Assembly (NCBI RefSeq): GCF_019430885.1
Contig: NZ_JAHYBZ010000004.1
Location: 434,001 to 498,000, forward strand
Source of the DNA: Roseomonas alba
GTDB taxonomy: Bacteria > Pseudomonadota > Alphaproteobacteria > Acetobacterales > Acetobacteraceae
Direction: 5' to 3'
Length of the DNA: 64,000 nucleotides
A model generated the notes under the pieces. The model saw nothing but the letters and a program-made list of their open reading frames with translations. It was not told where the DNA came from and ran no database searches. Below, in pieces: positions 33,211-43,837 of the stretch. Within the stretch, counting starts at the first letter, position 1; each line of letters begins with the position of its first letter. Position numbers and translations under genes: made by a program.

Positions 33211-35076
33211 ATGACGCAACAGCGCGCGCCGGAAGCCCGCGAGCTTCTGCGGTTCCTCACCTGCGGTTCGGTCGATGACGGCAAGTCCACGCTGATCGGG
33301 CGGCTGCTCTACGACAGCCAGCTCATCTTCGAGGACACGCTGGCGGCCATCACCAAGGACAGCCGCAAGCACGGCACCACCGGCGAGGACATCGACCTCG
33401 CCTTGCTGGTCGATGGACTTGAGGCCGAGCGGCAGCAGGGCATCACCATCGATGTCGCCTACCGCTTCTTCCAGACGCCGAGGCGCAGCTTCATCGTCGC
33501 CGACACGCCGGGCCACGAGCAGTACACGCGCAACATGGCGACGGGTGCCTCGGGCGCCTCGCTCGCCGTCATCCTGATCGACGCGCGCAAGGGCGTGCTG
33601 ACCCAGACGCGCCGGCATTCCTACATCTGCTCGTTGCTGGGCATCCGCGATATCGTGGTCGCGGTGAACAAGATCGACCTGGTGAACTTCAGCGAGGACA
33701 CCTTCGACCGCATCGTCGGCGACTATGTCACCTTCGCCTCGGAACTCGGCTTCCGGTCCATCGCGCCGATCCCGATGAGCGCGCGTTTCGGCGACAACGT
33801 CACCGTGCGATCGGGCAACACGCCCTGGTATCACGGCCCGACGCTGATCGAGCATCTCGAGACCGTGGACGTCTCGCAGGATCTTGCGGGGCATCCCTTC
33901 CGCTTTCCGGTGCAGTGGGTGAACCGGCCGAATCTCGACTTCCGGGGCTTCTCGGGCACCATCGCCTCGGGCCGCATCGCGCCAGGCGACCAGGTGGTGG
34001 TCGCGGCGTCGGGCAAGACGTCGCGCATCGCGCGCATCGTCACCGCCGATGGCGATCTCGAGGTCGCCGAACCGGGCCAGGCCGTGACGCTGACACTGGA
34101 AGACGAGGTCGACGTCGCCCGCGGCGACATCCTGGTCCGCCCCGCCGAACGCCCGCCCGTCGCCGACCAGTTCGCCGGCCATCTGCTGTGGATGGATGAG
34201 GAGGCGATGCTGCCCGGTCGCTCCTATCTGATGCGCATCGGCCATGTCTGGACGCCGTGCTCGGTGACGTCGATCCGCCACCGCGTGGATGTGAACACGC
34301 TGGAGGAGCATGCGGCGCGCCGCCTGACGCTGAACGAGATCGGATTCTGCAACTTCTCCGCCGGCCAGCCGATCCCGGTCGATGCCTATGCGGACAACCG
34401 CACCACCGGCGCCTTCATCCTGGTGGACCGCTTCACCAACCGCACCGCGGCTGCCGGCATGGTCGCCTTCCCGCTGCGCCGCGCGTCCAACATCCACCAT
34501 GAACATTTCACGGTGGACAAGTCGGCGCGCGCGGCACTGTCCGGCAACAAGCCGATGGTGCTGTGGTTCACCGGCCTGTCGGGGTCCGGCAAGTCGACCA
34601 TCGCCAACATCGTCGAGCAGGCGCTGCACCGCGCGGGCCGGCAGACCTACAGCCTGGACGGCGACAACATCCGCCACGGGCTGTGCCGCGACCTGGGCTT
34701 CACCGCCGAGGACCGCGTCGAGAACATCCGCCGCGTCGGCGAGGTCGCGAAGCTCTTCGTCGACGCGGGGATGATCGTGCTGTGCTCCTTCATCTCGCCC
34801 TTCCGCGCGGAACGGCGGATGGTGCGCGACCTGCTCGGCGCCGGCGAGTTCGTCGAGGTCTTCGTCGACACTCCGATCGAAGCCTGCATCGCGCGCGATC
34901 CGAAGGGGCTCTACGCCAAGGCGCAGGCGGGGCAGATCAAGAACTTCACCGGCATCGACAGCCCCTATGAAGCGCCGGAGGCGCCGGAGCTGCATGTCTC
35001 CACGGTGGGACGCAACGCGGAGGAATGCGCAACCGCGGTGCTGGAACGGCTGCGGGAACGCGGGATCGCCTGCTGA
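33211..35076 (+). CDS. cysNC: Bifunctional sulfate adenylyltransferase subunit 1/APS kinase
   Basis: This 621-residue fusion has two parts. The N-terminal CysN part is a translational GTPase fold: G1 '[15 protein letters not shown]', G3 '[12 protein letters not shown]', G4 'VNKIDLVN', then beta-barrel domains. From about residue 445 an APS kinase (CysC) begins, with P-loop 'GLSGSGKST', '[17 protein letters not shown]' and '[14 protein letters not shown]'. It activates sulfate to APS and phosphorylates it to PAPS. The CysNC fusion is common in alphaproteobacteria. Both active sites look intact. It is the second gene of the cysD-cysNC operon. Confidence 0.95.
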   Translation: MTQQRAPEARELLRFLTCGSVDDGKSTLIGRLLYDSQLIFEDTLAAITKDSRKHGTTGEDIDLALLVDGLEAERQQGITIDVAYRFFQTPRRSFIVADTPGHEQYTRNMATGASGASLAVILIDARKGVLTQTRRHSYICSLLGIRDIVVAVNKIDLVNFSEDTFDRIVGDYVTFASELGFRSIAPIPMSARFGDNVTVRSGNTPWYHGPTLIEHLETVDVSQDLAGHPFRFPVQWVNRPNLDFRGFSGTIASGRIAPGDQVVVAASGKTSRIARIVTADGDLEVAEPGQAVTLTLEDEVDVARGDILVRPAERPPVADQFAGHLLWMDEEAMLPGRSYLMRIGHVWTPCSVTSIRHRVDVNTLEEHAARRLTLNEIGFCNFSAGQPIPVDAYADNRTTGAFILVDRFTNRTAAAGMVAFPLRRASNIHHEHFTVDKSARAALSGNKPMVLWFTGLSGSGKSTIANIVEQALHRAGRQTYSLDGDNIRHGLCRDLGFTAEDRVENIRRVGEVAKLFVDAGMIVLCSFISPFRAERRMVRDLLGAGEFVEVFVDTPIEACIARDPKGLYAKAQAGQIKNFTGIDSPYEAPEAPELHVSTVGRNAEECATAVLERLRERGIAC

Positions 35077-35083
35077 GGCCGGT

Positions 35084-35185
35084 GGAGAGGGGCGTTTCTC
35101 CTCTCCGAACGGCACTGCGCCAAGGACCTTCCTAATGACCGGGATGGGTTCTGCGGATGAAGATGGGAGGGGCAAAGCCCCTCTC
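35084..35185. repeat. Mosaic intergenic repeat, copy 5 (short)
   Basis: This is the shortest member of the family. The opening hairpin GGAGAGGGG/CTCCTCTCC at 35084-35106 and the closing hairpin GGGAGGGGC-AAA-GCCCCTCTC at 35165-35185 are present, with a 'GGACCTTCCTAATGACC' linker like that near copy 2, but the central modules are missing. It starts 8 bases after the cysNC stop and may also serve as its terminator. Confidence 0.65.
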
Positions 35186-35250
35186 GGTCCCACCCTTGCC
35201 AATCCGCGCCGAACACGCTTCAAGGCGCGCCCCCTTTCCGGACCGCGCCC

Positions 35251-36498
35251 ATGCCCCCCGCCATCGGTATCGATTTCGGCACGACCAACAGCGTGGTCGC
35301 GATGGTGGCGGCCGATGGATCAGTGCGCGCCTTGCAGCACCCGACCGGGGAGGTCTTCCGCTCCATCCTCTGCTTTTGGGCCGGCGCGGATGGGCGCCCG
35401 CACAAGGCGGCCGGGTCGGCGGCCATCGACGCCTATCTTGAGGAACCGCTCGACAGCCGCCTCATCATGTCGATGAAGAGCTACCTGGCGCAGCGCAGCT
35501 TCACCGAGACGCGCATCTTCGGCCGCGCCTGGACGCTCGAAGGGCTGATCGCGCTGTTCCTGAAGGAATTGCTCGCACCCTTCGCGAGCGAACTCGCCGG
35601 GGCGCGTGTCACCGTGGGCCGCCCCGTGCGCTTCGTGGGCGAACGCGCCGACAATGATTTCGGCGAGCAGCGCCTGCGCACGGCCTTCGCCGAGGCCGGG
35701 CTGGCAGATGTCGAAGTCGGCCTGGAACCCGCTGCGGCGGGGCATCGCTTCGCGCAGGAGCTGGACCATCCGGCGACGGTGCTCGTCGCCGATTTCGGCG
35801 GCGGCACCAGCGACTTCTCCCTGCTGCGCTTCGACCCGGGCCCGCCACGACGCGTGACGGCGCTGGGGCATTCGGGCGTCGGCATCGCGGGCGACGCATT
35901 CGACTTCCGCATCATCGACCACGTCGTCTCGCCGCTGCTCGGCAAGGGCACGCAATACACGGTGATGGGCGGGAGCCCGCTGCCGGTGCCGCCCGCCTGG
36001 TATGCCGCCTTCGCGCGCTGGAACCAGCTTTCCATGATGCGGGCGCCGCGCACGCTGCGCGACATCGCGACGGTGGCGCGCACCGCGGAACATCCCGAGC
36101 GCCTGCATCACCTGATCGCCCTGATCGAGCAGGAAGCCGGCTATGCGCTGTATCGCGCCGTCTCGGGCGTGAAGGCGGCGCTGTCGAAGCAGGACAGCGC
36201 CGTGCTCGACTTCGAGCATGGCGACTTCGAACTGCGGACCGAGATCGCCCGGCGCGACTTCGAAGCCTGGATCGCGCCGGAACTCGCGCGCATCGCGACC
36301 GCGGTGGATGCCGCGCTTGCCGATGCGCAGGTCGGGCCCGAGGCCGTCGATCGCGTCTTCCTCACCGGCGGCACCTCGCTGGTGCCGGCGGTGCGGCGCA
36401 TCTTCGAAGAGCGCTTCGGTGCCGATCGCGTGCTGTCCGGCGGCGAATTCGTCTCCGTCGCCGAGGGCCTCGCGCTCATGGCGCGCGAGCCCGCCTGA
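35251..36498 (+). CDS. Hsp70-like ATPase without substrate-binding domain (YegD-like)
   Basis: This 415-residue actin-fold ATPase resembles the Hsp70 nucleotide-binding domain. Phosphate loops are 'GIDFGTTNSVVA' at the N-terminus, 'LVADFGGGTSDFSLL' in the middle and 'VFLTGGTSLVPAVRRI' near the end. The protein ends right after the ATPase domain, so the DnaK substrate-binding domain and lid are absent, as in YegD-type proteins. Its client or partner is unknown. The gene stands alone on the plus strand between a mosaic repeat and the convergent beta-lactamase gene, whose stop is 2 bases away. Confidence 0.85.
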   Translation: MPPAIGIDFGTTNSVVAMVAADGSVRALQHPTGEVFRSILCFWAGADGRPHKAAGSAAIDAYLEEPLDSRLIMSMKSYLAQRSFTETRIFGRAWTLEGLIALFLKELLAPFASELAGARVTVGRPVRFVGERADNDFGEQRLRTAFAEAGLADVEVGLEPAAAGHRFAQELDHPATVLVADFGGGTSDFSLLRFDPGPPRRVTALGHSGVGIAGDAFDFRIIDHVVSPLLGKGTQYTVMGGSPLPVPPAWYAAFARWNQLSMMRAPRTLRDIATVARTAEHPERLHHLIALIEQEAGYALYRAVSGVKAALSKQDSAVLDFEHGDFELRTEIARRDFEAWIAPELARIATAVDAALADAQVGPEAVDRVFLTGGTSLVPAVRRIFEERFGADRVLSGGEFVSVAEGLALMAREPA

Positions 36499-36500
36499 CG

Positions 36501-37361
36501 CTACCCGGCGAGCGCGGCCCCCACCGCGGCCAAGGCCGCTTCCCGGCGGGCGCCTTGGGGGGAGCCCTCGGTCAGGAAGGCGGTGACGACCAGCGGCGCA
36601 CGTCCCTCCGGCGGCCAGACCACGCCGATGACGTTGCTGGTGTTGCGCGCGCCGGTGCCGGTGCGGTCGCCGACCACCCAGCCCGGCGGGACCCCGGCGC
36701 GCAGCCGCGCGTCACCGGTGCGGTTGCCGCGCAGCCAGGCGACGAAGCGCGTGCGGCTGGCTTCGGACAGCACGGCGCCGAGGGCGAGCCGGCGCAATGT
36801 CGCCGCCATTGCCTCGGGCGTCGTGGTGTCGCGTGGGTCGCCGGGCAGCGCCTGGTTCAGCGTCGGTTCGGTGCGGTCGAGCCGTGTCGCCTCATCCCCG
36901 ATGCGACGCAGCCAGGCAGTCAGGCCGGCCGGCCCGCCGACCGAGGCCAGCAGCAGATTGGCCGCCGCATTGTCGCTGATCGTCATGGTCGCCGCGCAGA
37001 GATCGGCGATCGTCATGGCCTGGCCCACCTTCGTCTCGACGACCGGAGACCAGGACAGGATGTCCGCGCGTCGGATCGGGATGGTGCGATCCAGCCGCTC
37101 CTGCCCCGCATCCACCCGCGCCAGGACGCAAGCCGTCAACGGCGCCTTGAAGGTGCTGCACATGGGGAAGCGCTCGGCGAGGCGATGGCCCGCCACCTGC
37201 CCCGTCGCCGTATCCAGCACCGCGACGCCGAGCCGCCCGCCATACTCTGCCTCGATGCGCGCGAGCCGGGCCGGCAGGGGCGTGCCCTGTGCCGCCGCGC
37301 CGCGCGCCGCGAGCGCCGCGACACCCGCCGCGCCGATCATCCAGTGCCGCCTGTCGATCAT
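36501..37361 (-). CDS. Class A beta-lactamase
   Basis: This 286-residue serine beta-lactamase has an N-terminal export signal. All class A motifs are present: the active-site 'STFK' (Ser69-Lys72 here), 'SDN' in 'TISDNAAANLLL', the omega-loop Glu in 'RTEPTLNQA', and the third motif. That third motif reads 'DRTGTG', so Arg replaces the usual Lys234, as in the RTG (CARB/PSE) carbenicillinase group. It should hydrolyse penicillins in the periplasm; the spectrum cannot be told from sequence. The gene is divergent from an AmpR-like LysR regulator, the arrangement of inducible lactamases. Confidence 0.9.
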   Translation of the reverse strand: MIDRRHWMIGAAGVAALAARGAAAQGTPLPARLARIEAEYGGRLGVAVLDTATGQVAGHRLAERFPMCSTFKAPLTACVLARVDAGQERLDRTIPIRRADILSWSPVVETKVGQAMTIADLCAATMTISDNAAANLLLASVGGPAGLTAWLRRIGDEATRLDRTEPTLNQALPGDPRDTTTPEAMAATLRRLALGAVLSEASRTRFVAWLRGNRTGDARLRAGVPPGWVVGDRTGTGARNTSNVIGVVWPPEGRAPLVVTAFLTEGSPQGARREAALAAVGAALAG

Positions 37362-37466
37362 GATCCCTCCTGCCCTTGGTGACGGGTGGAGTGATGGCCG
37401 TCAGCGGCCCGCGCCACAAACGATCATTCCTTGCCGTTACCCCAAGCTGTTCTTATGGCTTGATGC
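37362..37466. promoter_or_regulatory. Divergent promoter region between bla and LysR regulator
   Basis: This 105-base gap separates the beta-lactamase from its divergent LysR gene. AmpR-type regulators bind such gaps at a T-N11-A type dyad between the two promoters. I see A/T-richer stretches ('ACAAACGATCATTCC' around 37417) but no dyad that I would call with confidence. Confidence 0.4.
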
Positions 37467-38339
37467 ATGACCCTGCCGCCCCTGCCCCTCAATGCGCTGC
37501 GCGCCTTCGAGGCGTCCGCTCGGCATCTCAGCTTCACCCGAGCGGGTCTCGAGCTGCGCGTCACCCAGGCCGCGGTCAGCCAGCAGGTGAAAGGCCTCGA
37601 GGAAATCTTGGGTGTCCGCCTGTTCCGCCGTCTGCCCCGCGGCCTCGGCATGACCGAGGAAGGCGAGGCGCTGCTCCCCGTGCTCAGCGAATCCTTCCGC
37701 CGCATCGGCAGCACCCTGGAACGCTTCCGCGGCGGTCGCCTGCAGGAGGTACTGACGATCGGCGCCGTCGGCACCTTCGTCACCGGCTGGCTGCTGCCGC
37801 GCCTGCCCGCCTTCCGCGCGGCGCATCCCTTCATCGACTTGCGGCTGATGACCAACAACAACCGGGTGGATCTCGCAGGCGAAGGACTGGACGCCGCGAT
37901 TCGGTTTGGCGCCGGCGCCTGGCACGGCACCGAGGCGACGCGCCTGCTCGCCGCACCGCTCTCCCCGCTTTGCGCGCCGTGCATCGCCGCGCGGCTGCGC
38001 CAGCCGGCGGATCTGCTGCGGGAAACGCTGCTGCGTTCCTACCGCGTCGACGAATGGGACCGCTGGTTCGCGACGGCCGGGCTGGGCGCGCCGGCGATCC
38101 GCGGCTTCGTCTTCGATTCGTCCCTGACCATGGCCGAGGCGGCGGCCCAGGGCGCCGGCGTCGCCCTGCTGCCGGCACGCATGTTCGACCACGCGCTGCG
38201 CGAGGGCCGCCTGGTGCGGCCCTTCGCCGCCGAGGTCACGCTCGGTGCCTATTGGCTCACCCGGCTGCAGTCGCGGCCGGAGACGGAGGCACTCGCCGCG
38301 CTGCGCGCCTGGTTGGTCGCCGAGGCCGCGAAGGTCTGA
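37467..38339 (+). CDS. LysR family regulator, AmpR-like
   Basis: This 290-residue LysR protein begins with a winged helix-turn-helix closely resembling AmpR ('LPLNALRAFEASARHLSFTR' then 'AGLELRVTQAAVSQQVKGLE'). A periplasmic-binding-protein-like effector domain follows ('RLMTNNNRVDLAGEGLDAAI'). AmpR regulators sense cell-wall muropeptides released by beta-lactams and activate the divergent lactamase gene. The closely related GcvA-like group looks similar, so the AmpR label leans on the adjacent bla gene. Confidence 0.8.
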   Translation: MTLPPLPLNALRAFEASARHLSFTRAGLELRVTQAAVSQQVKGLEEILGVRLFRRLPRGLGMTEEGEALLPVLSESFRRIGSTLERFRGGRLQEVLTIGAVGTFVTGWLLPRLPAFRAAHPFIDLRLMTNNNRVDLAGEGLDAAIRFGAGAWHGTEATRLLAAPLSPLCAPCIAARLRQPADLLRETLLRSYRVDEWDRWFATAGLGAPAIRGFVFDSSLTMAEAAAQGAGVALLPARMFDHALREGRLVRPFAAEVTLGAYWLTRLQSRPETEALAALRAWLVAEAAKV

Positions 38340-38383
38340 GAGGTCGCGTGGATAACACGCTATACAGCGGGCTTCCGCCCCCC

Positions 38384-38470
38384 GGGCACCGGCCGGCATC
38401 CCCACCCGGCCACCTGCGTCCGGATCCTGGAATGGGCGGCCCCGCACGGGTGCGGGTCGGTGCCGGGTCT
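38384..38470. repeat. Long inverted-repeat element, degenerate copy
   Basis: The left arm ('GCACCGGCCGGCATCCCCAC' and onward) and right arm ('GGGTGCGGGTCGGTGCCGGG') match the perfect palindrome at 55398-55477 with several changes. The flank 'TCTTACAAGCGGACTC' matches that copy's 'TCTTTCAAACGGTCTC'. It lies 45 bases past the LysR stop. The inner part of the stem no longer pairs well. Confidence 0.6.
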
Positions 38471-38570
38471 TACAAGCGGACTCCGACTTGGCTTCCACGG
38501 CGCCTTGCCTTAGGCGGGGCCCTCTCTCAGGCGGCCCCATCGGCCGCGCAGAACGATGAAGGCATCACCC

Positions 38571-38816
38571 ATGGCCGAGACCCTTCCCGACCGGCTCTCC
38601 ACCGACCCTGACAGCCCCTGGTTCAACGAGGAACTGCTCCAGCGCGGCGTCGGCATCCGCTTCCGCGGGGAAGAGAAGACGAATGTCGAGGAATACTGCG
38701 TCTCGGAAGGCTGGGTGCGGGTCAGCATGGGCAAGGCGGTGGATCGCCGCGGCAAGCCGCTGACGCTGAAACTGACCGGCACCGTCGAGCCCTATCTCCG
38801 CGAGCCCGGCAAGTAA
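38571..38816 (+). CDS. DUF3297 family protein
   Basis: This 81-residue protein matches the DUF3297 family throughout ('GVGIRFRGEEKTNVEEYCVS', 'EGWVRVSMGKAVDRRGKPL', 'LKLTGTVEPYL'). The family is widespread in alpha- and gammaproteobacteria and its function is unknown. The start at 38571 is chosen over the in-frame ATG at 38556 because family members begin 'MxxTLPDRLS', and a GAAGG sits about 9 bases upstream. A perfect hairpin directly after the stop suggests a single-gene transcript. Confidence 0.85.
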   Translation: MAETLPDRLSTDPDSPWFNEELLQRGVGIRFRGEEKTNVEEYCVSEGWVRVSMGKAVDRRGKPLTLKLTGTVEPYLREPGK

Positions 38817-38821
38817 CGTGA

Positions 38822-38849
38822 AGGGCCGGGCGACGTCTCGCCCGGCCCT
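38822..38849 (+). terminator. Terminator-like hairpin after the DUF3297 gene
   Basis: A perfect 12-bp stem AGGGCCGGGCGA / TCGCCCGGCCCT with a CGTC loop starts 6 bases after the stop codon. There is no T-run after it. Position and stability support a terminator or 3' stabilising hairpin. Confidence 0.65.
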
Positions 38850-38913
38850 GCGTCAGGTCGCTCGGTCATGTGCCGCCCGGCCGGGCCTCCCCCAAAGCCG
38901 GCGGGCCGCCCCC

Positions 38914-39204
38914 TCACATGTCCTGCGACCTGTAGATGCTGTAGGCGCCGAGCAGGGTCATCACACTGCCGCCGATAACGAGCGCGAGGCTGACCCAGTC
39001 CGGCTCGGGCCATCCGAGCGGCCCGGAGAGGTTCAGCAGCGTCGCGCTGTGCCAATAGGCGATCCGGACCCCAGCCATGGTCGCACCCAGCCCCACCGGC
39101 AGTGAGACCAGACCCAGCACCAGCGCGAGCGTGGCGTCCGAAACCGCGTGGCGCCCCGCAAGGGTCGCTATCGTCCGAGCGCCGGCTTCTCCCGCCCCTG
39201 CCAT
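38914..39204 (-). CDS. Small two-helix membrane protein, unknown
   Basis: This 96-residue protein has two hydrophobic helices (about residues 26-46 with 'LALVLGLVSLPVGLGATMAG', and about 70-88 with 'VSLALVIGGSVMTLLGAYSI'), so it is probably an inner-membrane protein. No family is recognised. The start at 39204 is chosen because AGGGA lies 8 bases upstream; an in-frame ATG at 39237 lacks one. It is convergent with the DUF3297 gene. Confidence 0.55.
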   Translation of the reverse strand: MAGAGEAGARTIATLAGRHAVSDATLALVLGLVSLPVGLGATMAGVRIAYWHSATLLNLSGPLGWPEPDWVSLALVIGGSVMTLLGAYSIYRSQDM

Positions 39205-39482
39205 CGCATCCGTCCCTGATGCCCGCGTGGCGTGCATTCGATCACAGACTCGAGATACGACACAATCACAAAGCGAATCTCAAATTCAAATTCGCCCGTC
39301 GAAGCGCCACCTGTGGGGGCAGAAACGGCGCCTACCCACCACATCTCGTTTCGTGCACAATTCACGCTGGCGCTCGGCCGGTGGAACGCCAGAACGCCGT
39401 GGCGAAATCGGGTGACCATGGGTGGAAGAAACCCATCCCGTTTCCGCCAATGACGCGCCCGGCGGCGGCGCGGGTCAGTGCC
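39205..39482. other. Gene-free stretch
   Basis: These 278 bases lie between a small membrane-protein gene and the aminotransferase. They include an A/T-richer patch at 39240-39300. Long open frames here are Arg/Pro-rich shadows. No RNA gene or promoter could be named. Confidence 0.4.
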
Positions 39483-39510
39483 GGACATGCGCCGGGGCCG
39501 GCGCATGTCC
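39483..39510 (-). terminator. Terminator-like hairpin after the aminotransferase gene
   Basis: A perfect 13-bp stem GGACATGCGCCGG / CCGGCGCATGTCC with a 2-base spacer lies 9 bases past the stop of the minus-strand aminotransferase gene. A T-run is missing, as is common in very G+C-rich genomes. Confidence 0.6.
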
Positions 39511-39519
39511 TGGCGTCTG

Positions 39520-41668
<2,149 letters not shown>

Positions 41669-41877
41669 GACCGCAACGGGATTCGCCGCACCTCCCCCGG
41701 CGGGGGGGCGGCGCCCGGACCGGTGGCAGCGCTGGGGCGCCTGCCGGGACGGAATAGCCGGGCGGCGCGGAGTCCACCGCACCGCCCTGCACGCCGGGTC
41801 GTGCCGCGGGGCTCCGAAGCCGCGGTGCGGAAGCAAGGTTTCGGGGTTTTCGCAGTCAGGGAACAGGACAGCACATC

Positions 41878-43314
41878 ATGGCCAAGAAGCCCGCCGCCGC
41901 TGGAGGCGACGCCGTCTCCAAGGTGCTGGAGATGATCAAGGAGCACAGCGTCGAGTACGTGGATCTCCGTTTCACCGATCCGCGCGGCAAGTGGCAGCAC
42001 ACCGCCCAGCACGTGAGCACCGTCACCGAGGACGTGTTCACCGACGGCTTCATGTTCGACGGCTCCTCGATCGCCGGCTGGAAGGCGATCAACGAGTCCG
42101 ACATGATCCTGATGCCGGACCCGACGACGGCCTGCATGGATCCGTTCTCGGCCAAGCCGAGCCTGATCCTGATCTGCGACATCTTCGAGCCCTCGACCGG
42201 CCAGCTCTATGCGCGTGACCCGCGCGGCACGGCGAAGAAGGCCGAGGCCTATGTCGCCGCATCGGGCGTGGGCGACACCGTCCTGGTCGGCGCCGAGGCC
42301 GAGTTCTTCGTGTTCGACAGCGTGAAGTTCGGCACGGGCGGCAATTACGGCATCTACCAGCTCGAGAGCATGGAAGGCCCGGGATCCAGCCTGAAGGACT
42401 ATCCGGAAGGCAACATGGGCCACCGTCCCGGCGTGAAGGGCGGCTACTTCCCGGTCCCGCCGGTCGACAGCGAGGCCGACCTGCGCGCCGAGATGCTCTC
42501 GACCATGGGCGAGATGGGCCTGCCGATCGAAAAGCACCACCATGAGGTGGCGCAGTCCCAGCACGAGCTCGGCACCCGCTTCGGCAAGCTCGTGACGATG
42601 GCCGACCAGATGCAGATCTACAAGTACTGCGTCCACAACGTCGCCCACAGCTACGGCAAGACCGCGACCTTCATGCCGAAGCCGATCTATGGCGACAACG
42701 GGTCGGGCATGCACACCCACCTGTCGATCTGGAAGGCGGGCAAGCCGCTGTTTGCCGGCAACGGCTACGCCGACCTGTCGGAGCTGTGCCTGTACGCGAT
42801 CGGCGGCATCATCAAGCACGCGAAGGCCATCAACGCCTTCACGAACCCGTCGACCAACTCCTACAAGCGCCTGATCCCGGGCTTCGAGGCCCCCGTGCTG
42901 CTCGCCTATTCGGCGCGCAACCGCTCGGCCTCCTGCCGCATCCCCTACACGACCTCGCCGAAGGCGAAGCGCGTCGAGGTGCGGTTCCCGGATCCGACCG
43001 CGAACCCCTACCTGGCCTATGCCGCGCTGACCATGGCGGCAATGGACGGGATCAAGAACAAGATCCACCCCGGCGATCCGATGGACAAGGATCTGTACGA
43101 CCTGCCGCCGGAAGAGCTGAAGGACATCCCGACGGTGTGCGGCTCGCTGCGCGAGGCTCTCGAATCCCTCGCCGCCGACCACGAGTTCCTGCTCGCCGGC
43201 GACGTGTTCTCGAAGGAGCAGATCGAGAGCTACATCGAGCTGAAGTGGAGCGAGGTGTACAAGTTCGAACACACCCCGCACCCGGTCGAGTTCGAGATGT
43301 ACTACTCTGCCTGA
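41878..43314 (+). CDS. glnA: Glutamine synthetase type I
   Basis: This 478-residue GS I enzyme makes glutamine from glutamate, ammonia and ATP. Motifs include the beta-grasp N-terminus '[13 protein letters not shown]', the ammonium/metal site 'GAEAEFFVF', the ATP-binding '[16 protein letters not shown]', '[17 protein letters not shown]', and the adenylylation Tyr in '[12 protein letters not shown]'. The tyrosine indicates control by GlnE, linked to P-II from the gene upstream. The length is standard for a dodecameric GS. A good terminator follows the stop. Confidence 0.97.
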   Translation: MAKKPAAAGGDAVSKVLEMIKEHSVEYVDLRFTDPRGKWQHTAQHVSTVTEDVFTDGFMFDGSSIAGWKAINESDMILMPDPTTACMDPFSAKPSLILICDIFEPSTGQLYARDPRGTAKKAEAYVAASGVGDTVLVGAEAEFFVFDSVKFGTGGNYGIYQLESMEGPGSSLKDYPEGNMGHRPGVKGGYFPVPPVDSEADLRAEMLSTMGEMGLPIEKHHHEVAQSQHELGTRFGKLVTMADQMQIYKYCVHNVAHSYGKTATFMPKPIYGDNGSGMHTHLSIWKAGKPLFAGNGYADLSELCLYAIGGIIKHAKAINAFTNPSTNSYKRLIPGFEAPVLLAYSARNRSASCRIPYTTSPKAKRVEVRFPDPTANPYLAYAALTMAAMDGIKNKIHPGDPMDKDLYDLPPEELKDIPTVCGSLREALESLAADHEFLLAGDVFSKEQIESYIELKWSEVYKFEHTPHPVEFEMYYSA

Positions 43315-43339
43315 TCCATCCGGATCGGGATTGATGAAA

Positions 43340-43376
43340 GGGGGCTCCGCGCATCGCGCGGGGCCCCTTCTTCTTT
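43340..43376 (+). terminator. Rho-independent terminator of glnA
   Basis: A G+C-rich stem (GGGGGCTCCGCGC / GCGCGGGGCCCC) with a short ATC loop, 25 bases past the glnA stop, is followed by the T-rich tail TTCTTCTTT. This is the clearest intrinsic terminator in the window. Confidence 0.85.
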
Positions 43377-43473
43377 GCGACGGCAACGCGTGCCGCGGCG
43401 TCGCGTTCATCCTTCGACCAGGCCGCCCCGCCGGGTGGCCCGGCGAGCCTCCCGATCAAGAAGGAGACCGAGG

Positions 43474-43827
43474 ATGGAACCGCGATACCGAAGCCATTGT
43501 CGACGCGTCGCAGGCGGCTGGGCCGCGGTCGCACTGCTCGCGGCCTGCGCAGCCCCCGTCCAAGCCCAGGACCGCGTCGTGCCGTCCGTCCCCGGGGCGC
43601 CGCCGGCGCCACCGGGACCGCGCATCCCCGAACGCATCGAACCCGCCCCGACGCCACCGCCGACAAACCCGCCCGGCACGACGCCGGCGCCCATGCCACC
43701 TGCGGGTGCTGTGATCACCCCGCCGGCCCGGATCGACCCGGACATCCGGGTGCCGGCACCCGTACCGGACCCCCACACCACGCCGGTGATCCCGCCGCCG
43801 ATGCCGCGGCCTGCGCCGGGACAGTAA
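43474..43827 (+). CDS. Proline-rich lipoprotein
   Basis: This 117-residue protein starts at an ATG with AAGGAG 8 bases upstream. The N-terminal signal ends in a lipobox ('VALLAACAAP', Leu-Ala-Ala-Cys), so it should be a lipid-anchored envelope protein. The mature part is about one third proline, with repeats such as 'PAPTPPPTNPPG' and 'PVIPPPMPRPAPG', and has no recognisable domain. It may span the periplasm as a stiff rod. It follows the glnA terminator and so has its own promoter. Confidence 0.6.
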   Translation: MEPRYRSHCRRVAGGWAAVALLAACAAPVQAQDRVVPSVPGAPPAPPGPRIPERIEPAPTPPPTNPPGTTPAPMPPAGAVITPPARIDPDIRVPAPVPDPHTTPVIPPPMPRPAPGQ

Positions 43828-43837
43828 TCGCGGCCGG

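Noticed and set aside
33151..35223. 690-residue open frame antisense to cysNC
   Set aside because: The plus strand encodes an unambiguous CysNC with all GTPase and kinase motifs. The antisense protein is low-complexity.
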